From Streptomyces viridochromogenes (GTDB lineage: Bacteria > Actinomycetota > Actinomycetes > Streptomycetales > Streptomycetaceae), in assembly GCF_001270495.1 (NCBI RefSeq), contig NZ_LGUR01000018.1:1-13564 (forward strand): 13,564 nucleotides of DNA, read 5' to 3'. Below, in pieces: positions 6,242 through 12,763 of this stretch. Made by a program: the position numbers and the translations under genes. Position 1 is the first letter of the stretch, and the number at the start of each line of letters is the position of its first letter. The notes beneath the pieces are model-generated. The model had not been told where the DNA came from. It was given only the letters and a program-made list of their open reading frames with translations, and did no database searches.

Positions 6242-6946
6242 TTGAGCCGCTCGGTTCTCGTCACCGGAGGCAACCGGGGCATCGGCCTCGCCATCGCCCG
6301 CGCTTTCGCCGACGCCGGCGACAAGGTCGCGATCACATACCGCTCGGGTGAGCCGCCGGCCGGCTTCCTGGCCGTCAAGTGCGACATCACCGACACCGAG
6401 CAGGTGGAGCAGGCCTACAAGGAGATCGAGGCCGAGCACGGCCCGGTCGAGGTTCTGATCGCCAACGCCGGCATCACCAAGGACCAGCTGTTGATGCGCA
6501 TGTCCGAGGAGGACTTCACCTCGGTCATCGACACCAACCTCACCGGCGCCTTCCGCGTCGTCAAGCGCGCCAACCGCGGCATGCTGCGCGCCAAGAAGGG
6601 CCGCGTGGTGCTCATTTCGTCGGTCGTCGGGCTGTACGGCGGCCCGGGCCAGGCGAACTACGCCGCCTCCAAGGCCGCCCTGGTCGGCTTCGCGCGCTCC
6701 CTCGCCCGTGAGCTGGGCTCGCGCAACATCACCTTCAACGTCGTCGCGCCCGGCTTCGTCGACACCGACATGACCCAGGTGCTCACCGACGAGCAGCGTG
6801 AGGGCATCGTGAAGCAGGTGCCGCTCGGTCGTTACGCGCAGCCGGAGGAGATCGCCGCGACGGTGCGGTTCCTCGCCTCGGACGACGCCTCGTACATCAC
6901 TGGAGCCGTCATCCCTGTTGACGGCGGACTGGGAATGGGTCACTGA
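6242..6946 (+). CDS. fabG: 3-oxoacyl-[acyl-carrier-protein] reductase (MabA/FabG1-like)
   Basis: This NADPH-dependent short-chain dehydrogenase reduces beta-ketoacyl-ACP to beta-hydroxyacyl-ACP in fatty-acid synthase II. With the TTG start it has 234 residues: cofactor motif TGGNRGIG (8-15), NAG (75-77), catalytic Ser127 (LISS), Tyr140 and Lys144 (YAASK), and C-terminal GAVIPVDGGLGMGH. The sequence SRSVLVTGGNRGIGLAIA is nearly identical to the start of mycobacterial MabA, which supports starting at TTG 6242. AAAGGGTG lies upstream. An in-frame GTG at 6212 would add ten residues and lacks family support. The gene is followed after five bases by the enoyl reductase, the same arrangement as mabA-inhA. 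Identity is certain at family level; the MabA-like orthology is a strong inference. Confidence 0.95.
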   Translation: MSRSVLVTGGNRGIGLAIARAFADAGDKVAITYRSGEPPAGFLAVKCDITDTEQVEQAYKEIEAEHGPVEVLIANAGITKDQLLMRMSEEDFTSVIDTNLTGAFRVVKRANRGMLRAKKGRVVLISSVVGLYGGPGQANYAASKAALVGFARSLARELGSRNITFNVVAPGFVDTDMTQVLTDEQREGIVKQVPLGRYAQPEEIAATVRFLASDDASYITGAVIPVDGGLGMGH

Positions 6947-6951
6947 TCACC

Positions 6952-7719
6952 ATGAGCGGAATTCTCGAGGGCAAGCGCGTCCTGATCACCGGTGTGCTGA
7001 TGGAGTCCTCCATCGCCTTCCACGCCGCCAAGCTGGCCCAGGAGCAGGGCGCCGAGATCATCCTGACCGCGTTCCCGCGGCCCACGCTGACCGAGCGCAT
7101 CGCCAAGAAGCTCCCGAAGCCCACGAAGGTCATCGAGCTCGACGTCACCAACGACGAGCACCTCGGCCGCCTGGCCGACCTCGTCGGCGAGGAGCTCGGC
7201 GGTCTGGACGGCGTCGTGCACTCCATCGGGTTCGCCCCGCAGGACGCGCTCGGCGGGAACTTCCTGAACACGCCGTTCGAGTCGGTCGCCACGGCCATGC
7301 ACGTGTCGGCGTACTCCCTGAAGTCGCTGACCATGGCCTGCCTGCCGCTGATGCAGAACGGCGGCTCGGTCGTCGGCCTCACCTTCGACGCGCAGTACGC
7401 CTGGCCGCAGTACGACTGGATGGGCCCGGCCAAGGCCGCCCTGGAGGCCACCAGCCGCTACATGGCGCGTGACCTGGGCAAGCAGAACATCCGCTGCAAC
7501 CTCGTCTCCGCCGGCCCGATCGGCTCGATGGCCGCCAAGTCCATCCCGGGCTTCAGTGACCTGGCCGCCGTCTGGGACGAGCGTTCCCCGCTGGAGTGGG
7601 ACCTCAAGGACCCGGAGCCGGCCGGCAAGGGCATCGTCGCCCTGCTCAGCGACTGGTTCCCGAAGACCACGGGCGAGATCATCCACGTGGACGGCGGCCT
7701 GCACGCCATCGGCGCCTGA
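6952..7719 (+). CDS. fabI: Enoyl-[acyl-carrier-protein] reductase FabI (InhA-like)
   Basis: This 255-residue NADH-dependent enoyl-ACP reductase performs the last reduction of each fatty-acid elongation cycle. Features seen are the glycine-poor cofactor loop GVLMESSIAFH (14-24), HSIGF (90-94) whose Ser91 corresponds to InhA Ser94, and the catalytic Tyr154-x6-Lys161 (YDWMGPAK). The substrate-binding loop follows SAGPIGSMAAKSIPGF and appears about ten residues shorter than in mycobacterial InhA, consistent with ordinary C14-C18 products rather than mycolic precursors. It ends HVDGGLHAIGA. Only five bases separate it from fabG, so the two are co-translated. GGGAATGGG at the fabG end can serve as ribosome site. 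A 17-bp hairpin closes the operon. Confidence 0.96.
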   Translation: MSGILEGKRVLITGVLMESSIAFHAAKLAQEQGAEIILTAFPRPTLTERIAKKLPKPTKVIELDVTNDEHLGRLADLVGEELGGLDGVVHSIGFAPQDALGGNFLNTPFESVATAMHVSAYSLKSLTMACLPLMQNGGSVVGLTFDAQYAWPQYDWMGPAKAALEATSRYMARDLGKQNIRCNLVSAGPIGSMAAKSIPGFSDLAAVWDERSPLEWDLKDPEPAGKGIVALLSDWFPKTTGEIIHVDGGLHAIGA

Positions 7720-7736
7720 TCTCCCGTACGCCGTTC

Positions 7737-7775
7737 GACGCCCCGTTTCCCGCCCTGCGCGGGGAGCGGGGCGTC
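7737..7775 (+). terminator. Terminator hairpin after fabI
   Basis: A 17-bp stem including two G-U pairs has its left arm at 7737-7753 and right arm at 7759-7775, with a five-base loop. It begins 18 bases after the fabI stop. There is no U-tract, as is common for terminators in this group. Confidence 0.75.
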
Positions 7776-7881
7776 ACCCGTTCGGCCTATCCGGCCGGGC
7801 GGGCCGGGTCCACGACCGCGCACTCTGGAGTACGCGTTCACTACGCGAGCCCCTCCCCATCACGGCCGAGGAGGTCCCCTT

Positions 7882-8238
7882 GTGCGCTTGTCCCGCCGCC
7901 TGGCCTCAACGACCGTCGCCGTCGCTCTCGTACTGCCTCTTTCGTACGACGCGATAGCCCACGCACGCGTGCACGCCGCGGAAGCGGAAGCGGAGCCCGA
8001 GGAGCTGTTCGGCGCCGCGTGCCGGATCCGCGTCACCGGCTCCCACGTGACCGCGTACTGCCACAACCCCTATCCGGAGACCGACCGCGTGAGCCTGCAC
8101 GTCGAGTGCGCGCGCTGGTGGGACCTCGACAGTGACGGCTCCGCGGTGGACGCCGGGCCCGCGCAGACCGTGCGGCTGACCGGGCGCTGCTGGAAAGAGG
8201 TCGCCTCGGTGTGGGTCAGCCACCAGCAGGAGGGCTGA
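7882..8238 (+). CDS. Small secreted protein of unknown function, four cysteines
   Basis: This 118-residue protein starts at GTG 7882, with GAGGAGG seven bases upstream. The N-terminus is a clear Sec signal peptide: RLSRR, a hydrophobic core (about 10-22), and a likely cleavage after VHA (position 32) into an acidic AEAEAEPEE linker. The mature part of about 86 residues has Cys47, Cys60, Cys76 and Cys103, an even number consistent with two disulphides outside the cell. It also has a WW pair (79-80) and short alternating hydrophobic strands (RIRVTGSHVTAYC, VSLHVECARWW, TVRLTGRCWKEVASVWV), suggesting a small beta-sandwich. I recognise no family. Its 3' end overlaps the convergent GntR gene by 23 bp. 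The role is unknown. Confidence 0.72.
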   Translation: MRLSRRLASTTVAVALVLPLSYDAIAHARVHAAEAEAEPEELFGAACRIRVTGSHVTAYCHNPYPETDRVSLHVECARWWDLDSDGSAVDAGPAQTVRLTGRCWKEVASVWVSHQQEG

Positions 8239-8908
8239 AGCGCCCCGGACGGCACAGGAACGGATAGCTCGCCGCCTCCGCCGCGGCCGCCGTCGCGTCG
8301 CCCGCGCGGATCGCGTCGACGAGCCGCGCGTGGTCCATGTGCGTCTCCGGTGTCAGCTCCTGGCCGACGTCCTCGCGCAGCCAGTCCCGCAGCACCTCGC
8401 CCAGGTCGGCGTACATCGCGGTCATCACGTCGTTGTGGGAGGCCGCCACCACCGCCAGATGGAAGGTCGCGTCGGCCGCCACGAACGCCTCCGCGTCGCC
8501 CGACTCCCACGCCTCCTCGCGCCGCACCAACAGCGCGTCCAGCTGCTTGAGGTCCTTCTCCGTGCGCCGCTCGGCGGCCAGCTTCGCGGCGGCGGACTCC
8601 AGCGTGGAGCGCAGCTCGGCGATGTGCCGGGGGTCGGCGTCGGCGAAGCGGCGGTGCATGACGCCCGCCAGCTCGCTGGTGGCCACCACATAGGTGCCGG
8701 AGCCCTGGCGGATGTCCAGCAGGCCGTTGTGCGCGAGCGCGCGGACGGCCTCGCGGACCGTGTTGCGGGCCACACCGAGCTGCTCGACCAGCTCGGGCTC
8801 CGTCGGGATGCGCGCGCCGACGGGCCATTCGCCCGAGGTGATCTGGTTCCGCAGCGACGCGATGACCTGCTCGGACAAGGCCGAACGGCGGGGGTGGCTC
8901 AAGGGCAT
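8216..8908 (-). CDS. GntR family (FadR/FCD subfamily) transcriptional regulator
   Basis: This 230-residue DNA-binding regulator has an N-terminal winged helix (about 10-76: LSEQVIASLRNQITSGEWP, then IPTEPELVEQLGVARNTVREAVRAL and RQGSGTYVV), the standard GntR signature. The C-terminal all-helical FCD domain (about 95-215) normally binds a carboxylate ligand through a metal held by Asp, His, His, His. Asp146 and His150 (DATFH) and His193 are present. The last histidine is missing: the expected place reads AASYPF. Metal binding may therefore be altered or absent. ATG at 8908 is preceded by GAAGGTG. It is divergent from the MFS transporter, with a dyad in the shared region, so it probably controls that gene and itself. 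The ligand is unknown. Confidence 0.92.
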   Translation of the reverse strand: MPLSHPRRSALSEQVIASLRNQITSGEWPVGARIPTEPELVEQLGVARNTVREAVRALAHNGLLDIRQGSGTYVVATSELAGVMHRRFADADPRHIAELRSTLESAAAKLAAERRTEKDLKQLDALLVRREEAWESGDAEAFVAADATFHLAVVAASHNDVMTAMYADLGEVLRDWLREDVGQELTPETHMDHARLVDAIRAGDATAAAAEAASYPFLCRPGRFSPPAGG

Positions 8909-8952
8909 GGCACACCTTCGCACGGGAGGACGGGCACTGGGCGGCCCGGAGG

Positions 8953-8983
8953 TGGACAACCAATCATCCCATGATTCTATGAT
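8953..8983 (+). promoter_or_regulatory. Promoter of the MFS gene, probably leaderless
   Basis: TGGACA (8953-8958, five of six to TTGACA) and TATGAT (8978-8983, five of six to TATAAT) are separated by 19 bp. The expected transcription start falls at about 8990-8991, exactly the ATG at 8991. The absence of a Shine-Dalgarno before that ATG agrees with a leaderless mRNA. On the other strand TAGAAT (8979-8974) could be the -10 of the GntR gene, so the two promoters would overlap. Confidence 0.55.
8962..8976. promoter_or_regulatory. Candidate GntR operator
   Basis: AATCAT-CCC-ATGATT is a perfect 15-bp dyad lying wholly within the 19-bp spacer of the MFS promoter. A further half-site ATGAT follows at 8979-8983, with the same three-base gap. 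Binding here would block both divergent promoters. The regulator assignment rests on adjacency. Confidence 0.6.
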
Positions 8984-8990
8984 GGGCCTC

Positions 8991-10274
8991 ATGGCAAGCG
9001 AGGAAACGACCCGGACGGTGACGTCCATGCGTATACGCACCCCCGACGCGCGCACCGCCCCCCAGCCCGCCACGCGCGCGTGGACGATGCGGCTGCTGGT
9101 GCTCGGCATCGTGCTGACCGCGCTGAACCTCCGCCCCGCCATCACCAGCCTGGGCGCCCTCCTCGAAGAGGTCCGCGACGGGCTCGGCATGAGCGGCAGC
9201 GTGGCCGGACTGCTCACCTCGGTGCCGCCGCTCTGTTTCGCCGTCTTCGGTGTCATGGCACCCCGGCTGGCCCGCCGCTTCGGCCCCGGCGCGGTGGTGT
9301 GCGCCGGCATGGCCGCCATCACCGCCGGCCTGCTCCTGCGCCCGTACGTCGGCAGCACGGCCGGCTTCCTGGCCGCCAGCGCGCTCGCCCTCATGGGTAT
9401 CGCGGTCAGCAACGTCCTGATGCCGGTCATCGTCAAGCGCTGGTTCCCGGACCGGGTCGGCTCCATGACCGGCCTGTACTCGATGGCCCTCGCCCTCGGT
9501 ACCGCGTCCGCGGCGGCGGTGACGGTGCCCATGACCGAGGTGCTGGGCGGCAGTTGGCAGACCGGGCTCGCGGTGTGGGCGGCCGTCGCGGCGTTGGCCG
9601 TACTGCCGTGGATCCCCTTCGTCCGGGACCGGGGATCGGCGCCTGCCGGCTCCGCGCAGGAGACCCACGCGCGCGTGGCGGCACCTCCGCTGCGGATCAC
9701 CCGGAGCCGCACCGCCTGGGCCCTCGCCGTCTACTTCGGGCTCCAGGCCACCGGCGCCTACATCACGATGGGCTGGATGGCACAGATCTTCCGGGACGCG
9801 GGCGTGCCCGCCGGCACCGCGGGGCTGCTGCTCGCCGTCACCATGGTGATGGGTGTGCCGCTGGCCTTCGTCATCCCCCGCCTCGCCACCAGGCTGCCCC
9901 ACCAGGGGCCGATCGTGCTCGCGCTGGGCGCCTGCGGGCTCGTCGGGTACGCCGGGCTGTACCTGGCGCCGGTCGCCGGCGCCTGGGTCTGGGCCCTGCT
10001 GCTCGGCGTCTCCAACTGCTCGTTCCCGCTGGCCCTCACCATGGTCGGCATGCGGGCCAGGAGCAGCGCCGGCGTGGCCCAGCTGTCGGGCTTCGCGCAG
10101 AGCACCGGCTATCTGATCTCCATCCCCGGCCCGCTCCTGGTGGGCGTGCTCTACCAGCACAGCGGCGGCTGGGGGCTGCCGATCGCGCTCATGGCCGGCC
10201 TGATGATCCCGCAGATGGCGGTGGGTGTCCTGGCGGGACGCAACCGCACGGTCGAGGAAGAGGCGGCCCGCTGA
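8991..10274 (+). CDS. CynX/NimT-type MFS transporter
   Basis: This 427-residue major facilitator has about twelve hydrophobic segments. After a hydrophilic N-terminus, helix 1 carries LNLRPAITSLGALLEEV, the hallmark of the CynX/NimT group (Escherichia coli CynX for cyanate, NimT for 2-nitroimidazole export). The motif-A equivalent between helices 2 and 3 is APRLARRFGPG. A Pro/Ala/Gly-rich cytoplasmic loop (about residues 210-235) divides the two six-helix halves. The start is uncertain: ATG 8991 fits the leaderless promoter, ATGs at 8979 and 8982 lie in the -10 region, and ATG 9027 (415 residues) is possible. The substrate is not deducible. No cyanase gene is nearby, which argues against cyanate. 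A 38-residue membrane peptide follows. Confidence 0.88.
   Translation: MASEETTRTVTSMRIRTPDARTAPQPATRAWTMRLLVLGIVLTALNLRPAITSLGALLEEVRDGLGMSGSVAGLLTSVPPLCFAVFGVMAPRLARRFGPGAVVCAGMAAITAGLLLRPYVGSTAGFLAASALALMGIAVSNVLMPVIVKRWFPDRVGSMTGLYSMALALGTASAAAVTVPMTEVLGGSWQTGLAVWAAVAALAVLPWIPFVRDRGSAPAGSAQETHARVAAPPLRITRSRTAWALAVYFGLQATGAYITMGWMAQIFRDAGVPAGTAGLLLAVTMVMGVPLAFVIPRLATRLPHQGPIVLALGACGLVGYAGLYLAPVAGAWVWALLLGVSNCSFPLALTMVGMRARSSAGVAQLSGFAQSTGYLISIPGPLLVGVLYQHSGGWGLPIALMAGLMIPQMAVGVLAGRNRTVEEEAAR
9070..9083. repeat. Iterated palindrome, copy 3 (in MFS gene)
   Basis: CCACGCGCGCGTGG, a perfect 14-bp palindrome, holds CACGCGCGCGTG at 9071-9082. The reading frame differs from copies 1 and 2: it encodes Thr-Arg-Ala-Trp. 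Confidence 0.7.
9665..9678. repeat. Iterated palindrome, copy 4 (in MFS gene)
   Basis: CCACGCGCGCGTGG recurs here, identical over 14 bp to copy 3 but read in a different frame (CAC GCG CGC GTG, His-Ala-Arg-Val) in the central cytoplasmic loop of the transporter. Confidence 0.7.
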
Positions 10275-10280
10275 GGGCCA

Positions 10281-10299
10281 CCCCGGCGAGCATCCGGGG
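10281..10299 (+). other. Small hairpin between the MFS gene and the 38-residue ORF
   Basis: CCCCGG (10281-10286) pairs with CCGGGG (10294-10299) across a seven-base loop, six bases after the transporter stop. It could be a weak terminator or a processing or stability element that sets different levels of the two products. There is no U-tract. Confidence 0.35.
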
Positions 10300-10323
10300 G
10301 ACCGTGGGTGCGAGACTTGCCGC

Positions 10324-10440
10324 ATGCCAGTGCTCGACCCGAACCCCCAGAACGGCCAGAAGAAGATGCTGCTCGTCTTCGGGGCCTTCTTCGCCATCTT
10401 CGTGATCATCGCCATCGTGGCGACGATCGCCGCTCCCTGA
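10324..10440 (+). CDS. SGM_5486 family transporter-associated micropeptide
   Basis: This 38-residue protein reads MPVLDPNPQNGQKKM followed by one membrane helix (about 16-36, LLVFGAFFAIFVIIAIVATIA). It matches what I remember of the SGM_5486 family, conserved in Streptomyces directly downstream of an MFS transporter gene. Its function is unknown; small single-helix proteins of this kind often bind and modulate a neighbouring transporter, but that is inference. ATG at 10324 has no clear Shine-Dalgarno. A GAGACT hexamer 7 bp before the ATG (10311-10316) could be a -10 for a leaderless transcript, without a good -35. It lies 49 bp downstream of the transporter gene. Confidence 0.75.
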   Translation: MPVLDPNPQNGQKKMLLVFGAFFAIFVIIAIVATIAAP

Positions 10441-10630
10441 GGCGGCACGAACCGCCGCTCCTGACGCCTGCCGTCCTGCCGATGGTAGGGCCAGCACCAC
10501 CATCCCCTAGGGGGCGAGTGTCAGGGTCAACTGGGTGGATCACCGGATGGGTTGAACGCCGAGGAGTCCGTAACTTCGAAGTGTGACCGCGAGAGGCGGA
10601 CACGGACACTCGAAGCCCCACGGAGGCGAC
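10441..10630. other. 190-bp intergenic region rich in inverted repeats
   Basis: No gene is seen here. Symmetric elements are GGCGG/CCGCC (10441-10445, 10452-10456), GATGGT/ACCATC (10481-10486, 10499-10504), CCCCTAGGGG (10504-10513), the palindrome ACTTCGAAGT (10573-10582), and a distant perfect pair CGAGTGTC (10515-10522) with GACACTCG (10605-10612). The last pair could close a stem around the leader of the next gene. A clear promoter was not found. Confidence 0.4.
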
Positions 10631-10837
10631 ATGTCGGCCCGCATGCACACCCCGCCCCACCCGGCGTCCTCGGGCCGTGCGGACATCCGGCTGCCCTGGT
10701 GGGCGCTCGCCCTGCCGACGCTCGCCTTCATCACGCTGCTGATGCTGATCATCAACCCGTCCGACGCGCATGCCGCGACCGCCGAGCCCGCGATCACGCA
10801 GCTCTTCGAGCGCATACAGCAGCTGATCACGCGCTGA
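10631..10837 (+). CDS. Small single-helix membrane protein, unknown function
   Basis: This 68-residue protein starts at ATG 10631, with GGAGG four bases upstream. An upstream in-frame GTG at 10583 has no such site. Residues 1-20 are hydrophilic (MSARMHTPPHPASSGRADIR), 21-42 form one hydrophobic helix (LPWWALALPTLAFITLLMLIIN), then PSDAHAATAEP and a short amphipathic helix PAITQLFERIQQLITR. An AHA-A site after the helix also allows reading it as a long signal peptide with a 20-residue mature product. I recognise no family. The basic N-terminus suggests the C-terminal helix lies outside the cytoplasm. Its neighbours give no functional hint. Confidence 0.65.
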   Translation: MSARMHTPPHPASSGRADIRLPWWALALPTLAFITLLMLIINPSDAHAATAEPAITQLFERIQQLITR

Positions 10838-10902
10838 GCATGGCCAAAGCCGCCCGTCAACTCCCTGCGCCCCGTGGCGTGTTTCATGCGAAGCTGGATC
10901 TC

Positions 10903-11421
10903 ATGAGCGTCGCAGAACCCCGCAGGATTGTCCTCTTCCGGCATGCGAAAGCCGACTGGCCACAGGTGAACGACCACGAGCGGCCGCTCGCCGACCGGGG
11001 CCGGATGGACGCGGCAGAGGCCGGACGCAGGCTGGCCGACACCGACGTCCCCTTCGATCTGGCCGTGTGCTCCACAGCGACCCGCACGCGGGAGACCTGG
11101 AAGCTCGCCGTCCACGAGTTCCCGCACCGGCCGAAAACCATCTACGAGGAGCGGGTCTACGAGGCCTCGCCCGGCGAGCTGATCGCCGTGCTCAACGAGA
11201 CACCCGACGACGCGCAGAACGTCCTGCTGATCGGCCACAACCCGGGCGTGCAGGGCCTCGCCGAAGTCCTCTCCGGTTCGGCCGAGGGCGACGCGCGCGA
11301 GCGGATGAACCGCCGCGGCTTCCCGGCCGCCGCCTTCGCCGTCCTCTCCTTCAGCGGCAGCTGGAAGACGTTGGAACCCGGCGTGGCCACCCTGCTCGAC
11401 TACTGGGCCCCTTCCGAGTGA
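10903..11421 (+). CDS. SixA-type histidine phosphatase family protein
   Basis: This 172-residue member of the histidine phosphatase (phosphoglycerate mutase-like) superfamily has the catalytic RH motif near the N-terminus (Arg13-His14 in LFRHAKADW), Arg61 in CSTATRTRET, and the second catalytic His112 in LLIGHNPGV. This order and the short length fit the SixA subgroup. Escherichia coli SixA dephosphorylates a phosphohistidine on a nitrogen-related phosphotransferase protein; the substrate here may differ. It is cytoplasmic, with no signal peptide. ATG 10903 was chosen because family similarity starts there. The ribosome site is weak (only GGA seven bases before), and an in-frame GTG at 10879 (VFHAKLDL) is less likely. 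It ends at a strong terminator shared with convergent serB. Confidence 0.9.
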   Translation: MSVAEPRRIVLFRHAKADWPQVNDHERPLADRGRMDAAEAGRRLADTDVPFDLAVCSTATRTRETWKLAVHEFPHRPKTIYEERVYEASPGELIAVLNETPDDAQNVLLIGHNPGVQGLAEVLSGSAEGDARERMNRRGFPAAAFAVLSFSGSWKTLEPGVATLLDYWAPSE

Positions 11422-11435
11422 CCGACGTACACCAA

Positions 11436-11466
11436 GGGGCCCGGCACCGTCGTGGTGCCGGGCCCC
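11436..11466. terminator. Bidirectional terminator between the histidine phosphatase gene and serB
   Basis: GGGGCCCGGCACC (11436-11448) and GGTGCCGGGCCCC (11454-11466) form a perfect 13-bp stem with a five-base loop. It lies 14 bases after the stop of the plus-strand gene and about 70 bases after the serB stop on the other strand. There is no U-tract on either side. Its position between two converging genes and its stability make it a likely shared terminator. Confidence 0.85.
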
Positions 11467-11534
11467 CGTGCACGTAGAGCTTCACTTGCGGACGGTCGTG
11501 CGGCCGGTCGCAGGGCTTCGGACGCCGCCGATCG

Positions 11535-12743
11535 TCAGCCCTCGTCGTGACTGTCCGCCGTCTCGACCTCTTCGCGGGTGACGCCCAGCAGATACAGGAC
11601 CGTGTCCAGGAACGGCACGTTCACCGCCGTGTGCGCCGCCTCCCGCACCACCGGCTTGGCGTTGAAGGCGACCCCCAGGCCGGCCGCGTTGAGCATGTCC
11701 AGGTCGTTGGCGCCGTCACCGATCGCCACCGTCTGCGACAGCGGCACCCCCGCCTCCGCGGCGAACCGGCGCAGCAGCCGAGCCTTGCCGGCCCGGTCCA
11801 CGATCTCGCCGGTGACCCGGCCCGTCAGCTTCCCGTCGACGATCTCCAGCGTGTTCGCCTGGGCGAAATCGAGCCCCAGCCGCTCCTGCAGGTCATCGGT
11901 GACCTGCGTGAACCCACCCGAGACGACACCCACTTGGTAACCGAGGCGCTTCAGCGTACGGATCAGTGTGCGCGCGCCCGGCGTCAGCCGCACCTCGCTG
12001 CGCACCTTCTCCACCACCGAGGCGTCCAGCCCTTCCAGCAGCGCCACGCGCGCGTGCAGCGACTGCTCGAAGTCCAGCTCCCCGCGCATCGCGGCCGCCG
12101 TCACCTCGGCCACCTTGTCCTCACAGCCGGCGTGCGCCGCGAAGAGCTCGATGACCTCGTCCTGGATCAGGGTCGAGTCCACGTCCATGACGACCAGGCG
12201 CTGGGCGCGCCGGTGCAACCCGGCCGCGACGACCGCGATGTCGACACCCAGTGCCGCCGCGTCGGTCACCAGGGCGGTGCGCAGCGGCTCGGTCTCCACG
12301 CCGGACACCGCGAACTCCACCGCCGTCACCGGGTACTTGGCGAGCCGGAAGATACGGTCGATGTTGCCGCCCGACTTCGTGATCTTCGCGGCGATCGAGG
12401 CCGTGGCCTCCGCGGTGAGGGGGTGCCCGAGCACGGTCACCAGGGACCGGCCGAGGCCGCGGGGCCGGTTGTCGCCCAGGCCGGAGATGATCTCCGCCTG
12501 CATCTTCATCGACTCGGCCCAGCTGTGGACGGTCGCCCGGAGATCCCCCTCCATGCCGGCCGGAGGCTGCGTCACGAGAGCGCACAGCGTGATCCGGCCA
12601 CGGGTGACGACCTGCTCGATGTCGACCACGTCGACGGAGTAGGCGGCCAGCGTGTCGAAGAGGCCGGCCGTGATGCCCGGCCTGTCCTTCCCGAAGATCT
12701 TGACGAGAAGGGTGGGGATGTCGGAGGTCTGCGATGCGCTCAT
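11535..12743 (-). CDS. serB: Phosphoserine phosphatase SerB with two ACT domains
   Basis: This enzyme hydrolyses O-phospho-L-serine, the last step of serine synthesis from 3-phosphoglycerate. The 402-residue product has two N-terminal ACT-type regulatory regions (about 10-85 and 98-170), as in mycobacterial SerB2 where they bind serine for feedback control. The HAD phosphatase domain follows: DVDST with nucleophile Asp187 and acid Asp189, Ser275 in VVSGGF, Lys320 in the RAGK segment, and the metal site GDGANDLDM (Asp343, Asp347). All catalytic residues are intact. The start is ATG 12743, with GTGGAAG upstream. An open frame to 12860 is non-conserved leader sequence. A nested inverted repeat lies in its leader. 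The acidic tail (EEVETADSHDEG) is unremarkable. Confidence 0.96.
   Translation of the reverse strand: MSASQTSDIPTLLVKIFGKDRPGITAGLFDTLAAYSVDVVDIEQVVTRGRITLCALVTQPPAGMEGDLRATVHSWAESMKMQAEIISGLGDNRPRGLGRSLVTVLGHPLTAEATASIAAKITKSGGNIDRIFRLAKYPVTAVEFAVSGVETEPLRTALVTDAAALGVDIAVVAAGLHRRAQRLVVMDVDSTLIQDEVIELFAAHAGCEDKVAEVTAAAMRGELDFEQSLHARVALLEGLDASVVEKVRSEVRLTPGARTLIRTLKRLGYQVGVVSGGFTQVTDDLQERLGLDFAQANTLEIVDGKLTGRVTGEIVDRAGKARLLRRFAAEAGVPLSQTVAIGDGANDLDMLNAAGLGVAFNAKPVVREAAHTAVNVPFLDTVLYLLGVTREEVETADSHDEG
12045..12056. repeat. Iterated palindrome, copy 5 (in serB)
   Basis: CACGCGCGCGTG is present exactly. On the minus strand it is read CAC GCG CGC GTG (His-Ala-Arg-Val, residues 230-233), the same codons as copy 4 in an unrelated protein. 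Confidence 0.7.
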
Positions 12744-12763
12744 GGTGCTTCCACCGTATCCGG

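Noticed and set aside
8991..10274. Cyanate transporter CynX as a specific assignment
   Set aside because: The family includes many exporters of different substrates, and no cyanase or carbonic anhydrase gene is nearby.
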